Positions 30,205 through 34,141 of a DNA stretch of 34,141 bases are shown piece after piece. The DNA is taken from NCBI GenBank assembly GCA_002383415.1, contig DFYU01000095.1, forward strand, positions 1,394-35,534, in the 5' to 3' direction. A program made the translations under genes and the position numbers. The DNA comes from Geobacter sp. UBA4074. GTDB lineage: Bacteria > Desulfobacterota > Desulfuromonadia > Geobacterales > Pseudopelobacteraceae. Positions within the stretch are counted from its first letter, which is position 1; the number at the start of each line of letters is the position of its first letter. The notes under the pieces are model-generated. The model saw only the letters and a program-made list of their open reading frames with translations. It was not told the origin of the DNA and did no database searches.

Positions 30205-31563
30205 CTACTCCTTGTGGCGTTTGGGCAGGCGCAGGATGAAGGTGGTGCCGCGTCCGGGTTCGCTGTCAACCTCGATGGTGCCGTTGTGGGCCGCCACCAG
30301 TTCGCGGACAATGGCCAGGCCAAGCCCCAGGCCGCCCTGCGCCCCTTTGTAAAAGCGTTCAAAGATATGCGGCAGCAGCTCCGGAGAGATACCGTGGCCG
30401 TTGTCGCTCAGTTCGATGACGGCGGTCTGGCCGGTCTCCGTGGCCCGCAGTTCGACCCGGCCCTGATCGGGTAGTGCCTTGAGGGCGTTGGTCAGCAGGT
30501 TGATCAGGATCTGGCTCAAGCGGTCCGGGTCGGCCCAGACGGTCAACCCGTCGGGGCAGGCCACCACGATCCGGGCCTGTTTGTCCTCAGCCAGTCGGCC
30601 AAAGCGGGTGGCAATCCCCTCGCAGAGCAGCTTGAGCTGCACCTCTTCCCGCTGTAGGCTCAGAAAGCTGGCCTCAGCCCGGGACAGTTCGTCCACCCCG
30701 TCCAGGATGGCGGTCAGACGGCCGGTTTCCTGATGCAACGACTGCAGCGCCTCCGGTGAGCTGGGCAGCACCCCGTCCAGCATGCCTTCCAGTTCGCCAC
30801 GGATCACCATCAGCGGGGTGCGCAGCTCATGGGCGGCATTGGAGACCAGTTGCTTACGCAGCCGTTCATGGCCCTCCAGTGAGTCGGCCATGGTGTTGAA
30901 GGCGGTTGCCAGGCGGCCGATCTCGTCATTGGTGTTGAGCGGCACCCGTTGTCCCAGGTCGCCGCTGGCGATCCCTTCGGCTGCGGTGGTCAGGCGTTGC
31001 AGGGGACGCGACAGCCGGCGGGCCAGCAGTACGCTCAGCAACACGGCCAAAAGACCCATGCCGGCGGTGGAATAGAGCAGAAACAGGTTTGAGGAGCGGA
31101 TGAACAGCTCCTCCTTGATCGGCCTCGGTATGCGCACCTCAAGGTGGCCGATTTCCTGGCCCTGCAGGAACAGCGGGTAGGGGTGATAATCCTCCGGGCC
31201 GGCCTCAGGGAGGCCCTCAGTGGAGGCGCTGATCCGCTTGCGCATCAGCGGTGGCAGGCCGCTTAAGGCCTGGTCGGTGGTGATGATCAGCAGGCCCTGG
31301 TGGTCATAGAGCCTGATCTCGAAGCCCATCTGGTGGGCCCAGATCAGGTCGTTGGCCAACACCGGTTTTTGCCAGCGGTTCTGTTCGGCAAATCGTCCTT
31401 CCAGCACCGCCAGCACCTGATAGAGCCGGTCAATGCTCCTGCCCTCGGCAAAGGCCTTGAAATCACGTATGATAAAGCTCCGCAACAGCACCCCGGAGGA
31501 GAGCGCGATCAGGGTCACCAGCAAGAGCGGCAGCAGTATCTTGCGTTGCAGGCTAAAGGACAT
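30205..31563 (-). CDS. Sensor histidine kinase with HAMP domain (BaeS/CpxA-like)
   Basis: A 452-residue membrane kinase. Transmembrane segments at about 10-32 and 161-183 flank a periplasmic sensing domain, followed by a HAMP domain (LARRLSRPLQRLTTAAEGIASGDL), the phosphoacceptor NAAHELRTPL (His245) and an HATPase domain with LINLLTNALKALP, DNGHGI and GGLGLGLAIV boxes. It overlaps the response regulator gene by 11 bases, which supports coupled translation. With ZraP/Spy-like and PepSY-like proteins encoded at the head of the run, an envelope or metal stress signal is likely. Confidence 0.93.
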   Translation of the reverse strand: MSFSLQRKILLPLLLVTLIALSSGVLLRSFIIRDFKAFAEGRSIDRLYQVLAVLEGRFAEQNRWQKPVLANDLIWAHQMGFEIRLYDHQGLLIITTDQALSGLPPLMRKRISASTEGLPEAGPEDYHPYPLFLQGQEIGHLEVRIPRPIKEELFIRSSNLFLLYSTAGMGLLAVLLSVLLARRLSRPLQRLTTAAEGIASGDLGQRVPLNTNDEIGRLATAFNTMADSLEGHERLRKQLVSNAAHELRTPLMVIRGELEGMLDGVLPSSPEALQSLHQETGRLTAILDGVDELSRAEASFLSLQREEVQLKLLCEGIATRFGRLAEDKQARIVVACPDGLTVWADPDRLSQILINLLTNALKALPDQGRVELRATETGQTAVIELSDNGHGISPELLPHIFERFYKGAQGGLGLGLAIVRELVAAHNGTIEVDSEPGRGTTFILRLPKRHKE

Positions 31564-32251
31564 CCCGTTCTCCGCTGAACAGGTAGCCGACGCCGTAGAC
31601 GGTTTTGATCAGCTCAGGATTGCGGCTGTCGGTCTCGATCTTCTGGCGCAGGTTTTTGATATGGGCGTCCACGCTGCGCTCATAGCCTTCAAATTGGTAG
31701 CCCAGGGCCTTGGAGACCAGTTCGTCGCGGGTAAAGGTGCGGCCCGGGGCGGCTGCCAGGGTTGCCAACAGCTTGAATTCGGTGGGAGTAATCGCCACGG
31801 CCTGACCGTGTCGGGTCAGGGTATGGCGCTTGGCGTCCAGCACCAGGGTTCCCTGGTTGAAGCTTGACGGTCGTTCGCCACCGCTGGCGTCGCTGCGTTT
31901 CAGCACCGCCTTGACCCGGTAGACCAGCTCACGGGGGGAGGCCGGCTTGACCACGTAGTCGTCGGCTCCCAGGGCAAAGCCGGTGATCCGTTCCTCTTCC
32001 GATGCCTTGGCGGTCAGCATGATCACCGGCAGGTCGCCCAGCTCCTTCAGGTCCTGGCACAGCTCCTCGCCACTACGGTCCGGCAGGCCCAAGTCCAGCA
32101 CCACCGCCAGCGGCAGCTCCTGTTGGGCCTTTTCCAGCGCAGCGGCGGCGGTATCAACGTGGATCACCCGAAAATCGGCCCCTTCCAGATAGGCCTTAAT
32201 GATCCGGGCGATCTTGAGATCATCTTCTACAATCAGGATCGGGCGTTGCAT
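31553..32251 (-). CDS. OmpR-family response regulator
   Basis: A 232-residue regulator. The receiver domain carries E9/D10/D11 and phosphoacceptor Asp53 in VVLDLGLPDRSG, with VMLTAKA-type Thr and the VVKPA Lys. The C-terminal winged helix (HTLTRHGQAVAITPTEFKLLATLA, then RSVDAHIKNLRQKIE and TVYGVGYLF) is the OmpR/PhoB DNA-binding domain. CGGAG precedes the ATG. Downstream lies its kinase; upstream are the PepSY-like and ZraP-like genes. It probably binds direct repeats, for example those at 33282-33306. Confidence 0.95.
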   Translation of the reverse strand: MQRPILIVEDDLKIARIIKAYLEGADFRVIHVDTAAAALEKAQQELPLAVVLDLGLPDRSGEELCQDLKELGDLPVIMLTAKASEEERITGFALGADDYVVKPASPRELVYRVKAVLKRSDASGGERPSSFNQGTLVLDAKRHTLTRHGQAVAITPTEFKLLATLAAAPGRTFTRDELVSKALGYQFEGYERSVDAHIKNLRQKIETDSRNPELIKTVYGVGYLFSGERDVL

Positions 32252-32323
32252 GACAGCTCCGTTTAGCAGGAGATGGAGGGCAGTATAGCACAGCCGGGGC
32301 CGTCAGTCAGGCGGGAACTGTGT

Positions 32324-32719
32324 CTAGAGGATTGAGCGGATGCGACCGGAACGGCGATCGATAATCACGGTGTCCAGCAGCGTGCCGTTCTTGTCGACGA
32401 TGTTGGCCTTGAAGTGGCGGGGACGTTCTTCGAGATTGCTGATCGTCACCTGGTCGGCGCCAAACAGCTGCAGCAGGCGCTCACGGGCCTCTGCTGCGCT
32501 GTGCACCGGTTGCCGGGCGCCGTAGCGGTCGGCATGCCGTTTGGGACAGTAAGCGCCGTAGGGGCTGCGTCCCGGGCCGAGACCAAGGCCCTTGCCGGGG
32601 CCATGCCAGCCGCGTCCCGGCATAAATGGCCGTTCTTCAGGCTCTAGGGCTGCGGACGGTTGCGCAAGCAACAGCAGTACAAGCAGGGATAACAGGTATG
32701 TCAGGGCTGTTTTGGGCAT
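32324..32719 (-). CDS. Exported PepSY-like small protein
   Basis: A 131-residue exported protein: signal peptide about 1-24 (ending PSAA), a Gly/Pro-rich, His- and Met-containing stretch (PFMPGRGWHGPGKGLGLGPGR), then a C-terminal beta-strand domain ADQVTISNLEERPRHFKANIVDKNG..LLDTVIIDRRSG that looks like a PepSY repeat. Such proteins often act with envelope-stress kinases as inhibitors or sensors. No Shine-Dalgarno sequence is visible before the ATG at 32719 and a strong hairpin lies 13 bases upstream, so its synthesis may be low or regulated. The function is inferred from context. Confidence 0.75.
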   Translation of the reverse strand: MPKTALTYLLSLLVLLLLAQPSAALEPEERPFMPGRGWHGPGKGLGLGPGRSPYGAYCPKRHADRYGARQPVHSAAEARERLLQLFGADQVTISNLEERPRHFKANIVDKNGTLLDTVIIDRRSGRIRSIL

Positions 32720-32731
32720 AATGTTTGTGTG

Positions 32732-32769
32732 TGCAGCCGGCCGCCGCAGGTTGTACGGGGCCGGCTGCA
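32732..32769. other. Intercistronic hairpin between the ZraP-like and PepSY-like genes
   Basis: A perfect 11-bp stem, TGCAGCCGGCC (32732-32742) with its complement at 32759-32769, and a 16-base loop. There is no T-run after it on the minus strand (ACACAAACA), so it is more likely an attenuator or mRNA-stabilising structure than a full terminator. Confidence 0.7.
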
Positions 32770-32790
32770 GTCAGGGTTGCTGGTGCTCGA

Positions 32791-33198
32791 TTACTTGGAA
32801 GCTGGGGGCGGTGCGGTCATCAGCGGGCAGTCCTGTGTCATGCCACCCATCATGCCACCACGCATCCCTTTGCCGCCTCTTTTACCCATCTTGCCCATCG
32901 GAAGACCGGATTTGGTGCGGGCATCGATCATCTTCTTGCGCAGCTCAGCCACCTCGCCCTGCAGCTTGGTGATCTTGTCGCTGTTCGGTTTTTCCTGCAG
33001 ATACTCCTTCTGCAACTCAAAATGCTTGTTCATCATCTCCTGGCGGATCGGCAGGGTTTCAGCGGCAAACTTCTTGTACTGCTCGGCATAGGGGCCGGAT
33101 ACCATACCCGGACCCATGCCCATGCCGCCACGGGCGAAGGCTGAGCCGGTGATGGCCAGTGCTGCTACTACGGTCAGTGCTACCAGTGATTTTTTCAT
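32791..33198 (-). CDS. ZraP/Spy-like periplasmic protein (heavy-metal resistance type)
   Basis: A 135-residue exported protein: signal peptide to about residue 22 (GSAFA), then a Gly/Met-rich segment (RGGMGMGPGMVSG), a long amphipathic helical core (YAEQYKKFAAETLPIRQEMMNKHFELQKEYL, in part) and a Met/Gly-rich tail with one Cys (RGGMMGGMTQDCPLM). This helical layout is that of ZraP/Spy/CpxP-type chaperones, and the Met-rich ends could bind Cu or Ag. AAGGAGG precedes the ATG at 33198; an upstream in-frame start at 33231 is less good. It heads the run with the PepSY-like protein and OmpR-type system, like cpxP with cpxRA. Confidence 0.82.
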   Translation of the reverse strand: MKKSLVALTVVAALAITGSAFARGGMGMGPGMVSGPYAEQYKKFAAETLPIRQEMMNKHFELQKEYLQEKPNSDKITKLQGEVAELRKKMIDARTKSGLPMGKMGKRGGKGMRGGMMGGMTQDCPLMTAPPPASK

Positions 33199-33281
33199 GA
33201 TTCGTTCCTCCTTGGGTTTCGTGTTCCGCAAAGAACCTCGTTAAGATGGTTCCACCTTAGCAACCCGATGGGAAGATCTGA

Positions 33282-33306
33282 TGAAGCAATTGTGAATGAT
33301 TATGAA
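33282..33306. promoter_or_regulatory. Three in-phase direct repeats, candidate OmpR-type regulator site
   Basis: TGAA occurs at 33282, 33293 and 33303 (11- and 10-base steps, about one helical turn each), 84-108 bases upstream of the ZraP-like ATG and overlapping the end of hemH. On the minus strand a TTCACA lies within the array, 17 bases from a poor -10 (TCCCAT). The spacing suits OmpR-family dimers, but the units are short. Confidence 0.4.
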
Positions 33307-34141
33307 TGTTTCATTGCACTGCGCACCAGTTCAGCCAGACAGCTGATAAAGGTGGGCGAATCGTTCAGCGATTCGATGCGTCGGAAGGTGCTGATCCCCA
33401 GTTTACTGGCCTCTTCGGCGTACTCAATGTCGATCTCGTGCAGGGTCTCGATATGGTCGGACACAAAGGAGAGCGGCACCACCAGCAGGTTTTTGCAGCC
33501 CCGAGCGGCCAGTTCTTTCAGCATGTCGTCGGTGGAGGGCTCCAGCCACTTCACCGGTCCGGCCCGGGATTGAAAGGCCAGATGGTGTGACACGTCACTG
33601 AAGCGCTCCATCACCAATCGTACCGTTGACTGAATATGCTCAAGATAGGGATCGCCCTCGTCGATGAACGATTGGGGCAGCGAGTGGGCTGAAAACAGCA
33701 ACTGCACCTGGCTTCGGTCCGCAAAACCGGCTAGCCCGGCCTCGACCTTTTCGGCCAAGGCCTGGATGTAGAGCGGATGATCATAGAAATGGGGAATGCG
33801 GACCAGCTGCATTCCGTTACCTGCGGCGGCCAACTGACGATCCAGGTCGTTAAAGCTGGAACCGCTGGTGGCCCTTGAGTAGTGGGGGTAGAGCGACAGC
33901 GCCACGATCCGCGTTGCGCCGCTCTGTCGCGCTTGGGTCAGGGCCTGGGCGGTGAAGGGCTGCCAGTAGCGCATGGCCGGAAAACAGGGCAGTCCCAGCT
34001 CCGCAGACAGGGCATCAGCCTGGGCCTGGGTCAGCTCACGGATCGGTGATTTGCCACCGATCTCGTGGTATTTCTCCACCACCGCTGGGGTGCGCCGTTT
34101 CACAATCAGCCGGGCGATCAGCGGCTGCAGCCAGGCCGGGC
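33300..34141 (-). CDS. hemH: Ferrochelatase, 3' part (5' end beyond the window)
   Basis: About 279 residues of an open frame that continues past the right edge, so the N-terminus is missing (family length about 320). The enzyme inserts Fe(II) into a porphyrin in heme synthesis. The visible part starts within PLIARLIVKRRTPAVVEKY and contains IGGKSPI, LSLYPHYSRATSGS with the metal-site His, LFSAHSLPQSFIDEGDPY, and the C-terminal VPLSFVSDHIETLHEIDIEY. A GTG at 34103 is internal, not the start. The heme supply suits a cytochrome-rich Geobacter-type organism. It precedes the ZraP-like gene on the same strand by 101 bases. Confidence 0.95.
   Translation of the reverse strand, partial: PAWLQPLIARLIVKRRTPAVVEKYHEIGGKSPIRELTQAQADALSAELGLPCFPAMRYWQPFTAQALTQARQSGATRIVALSLYPHYSRATSGSSFNDLDRQLAAAGNGMQLVRIPHFYDHPLYIQALAEKVEAGLAGFADRSQVQLLFSAHSLPQSFIDEGDPYLEHIQSTVRLVMERFSDVSHHLAFQSRAGPVKWLEPSTDDMLKELAARGCKNLLVVPLSFVSDHIETLHEIDIEYAEEASKLGISTFRRIESLNDSPTFISCLAELVRSAMKHS

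Noticed and set aside
1..34141. CRISPR arrays, tRNA or rRNA genes, insertion sequences, prophage genes
   Set aside because: No regularly spaced repeats, no cloverleaf-like gene, no transposase or integrase, and no flanking long terminal repeats were seen by reading both strands.

Overview
The window is GC-rich (roughly 60% by eye), densely coded and entirely bacterial. Gene content points to a member of the Geobacterales (Geobacter, Trichlorobacter or Pelobacter propionicus relatives): a cytoplasmic group 3b-type [NiFe] hydrogenase, an Ehr-type membrane complex that looks like a hydrogenase but lacks the Ni ligands, three two-component systems, and small periplasmic metal/envelope-stress-type proteins. 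The species assignment is inference from gene content, not a database match. No tRNA, rRNA, CRISPR array, insertion sequence or phage gene was seen.

Left part (1-7677). On the minus strand are the start of a type III-like DNA methyltransferase (cut by the window edge), plsY, bamD and a FabMG-like oxidoreductase. On the plus strand are hypE, a YbaK-type Cys-tRNA(Pro) deacylase and a DUF815 ATPase. A near-perfect bidirectional terminator separates them from a convergent SulP anion transporter.

Ehr operon (7887-15167, plus). Six tightly packed, mostly overlapping genes encode HyfB-, HyfC/NuoH-, HyfE- and HyfF-like membrane subunits, a NuoC-NuoD fusion large subunit, and a ferredoxin-NuoB fusion small subunit. 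All four Cys ligands of the NiFe site are replaced in the large subunit, while the Fe-S wire in the small subunit is intact. The machine should move electrons and ions but cannot be an ordinary hydrogenase. A short ArgA-like acetyltransferase follows.

Hydrogenase block (15798-21729, minus). hydB-hydG-hydD-hydA are in the same order as the Pyrococcus sulfhydrogenase genes, followed 11 nt later by a sensor kinase with a periplasmic solute-binding domain. The large subunit has all four Ni-ligand Cys residues, but its reading frame stops exactly at the final His of the DPCxxCxxH motif, so there is no C-terminal peptide to cleave.

NtrC-type block (21825-26390, plus). Divergent from the hydrogenase is a sensor kinase plus a sigma-54 activator. 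Immediately downstream lie a dyad that looks like an activator site and a TGGCAC-type sigma-54 promoter. These drive three uncharacterised exported proteins: a Gly-rich protein with DG(S/T)G repeats, an OB-fold-like protein and an outer-membrane beta-barrel. This looks like a self-contained signalling-plus-envelope module.

Right part (26387-34141, minus). LarE converges on the barrel gene. An Rrf2 regulator with a perfect 16-bp operator precedes cysK. A ZraP/Spy-like protein, a PepSY-like protein, an OmpR-type regulator, a sensor kinase, a LUD protein and ComF form a long co-directional run. Ferrochelatase (hemH) is cut by the right edge. The longest gene-free stretch is 209 bp (7678-7886), so there are no gaps over 300 bases.
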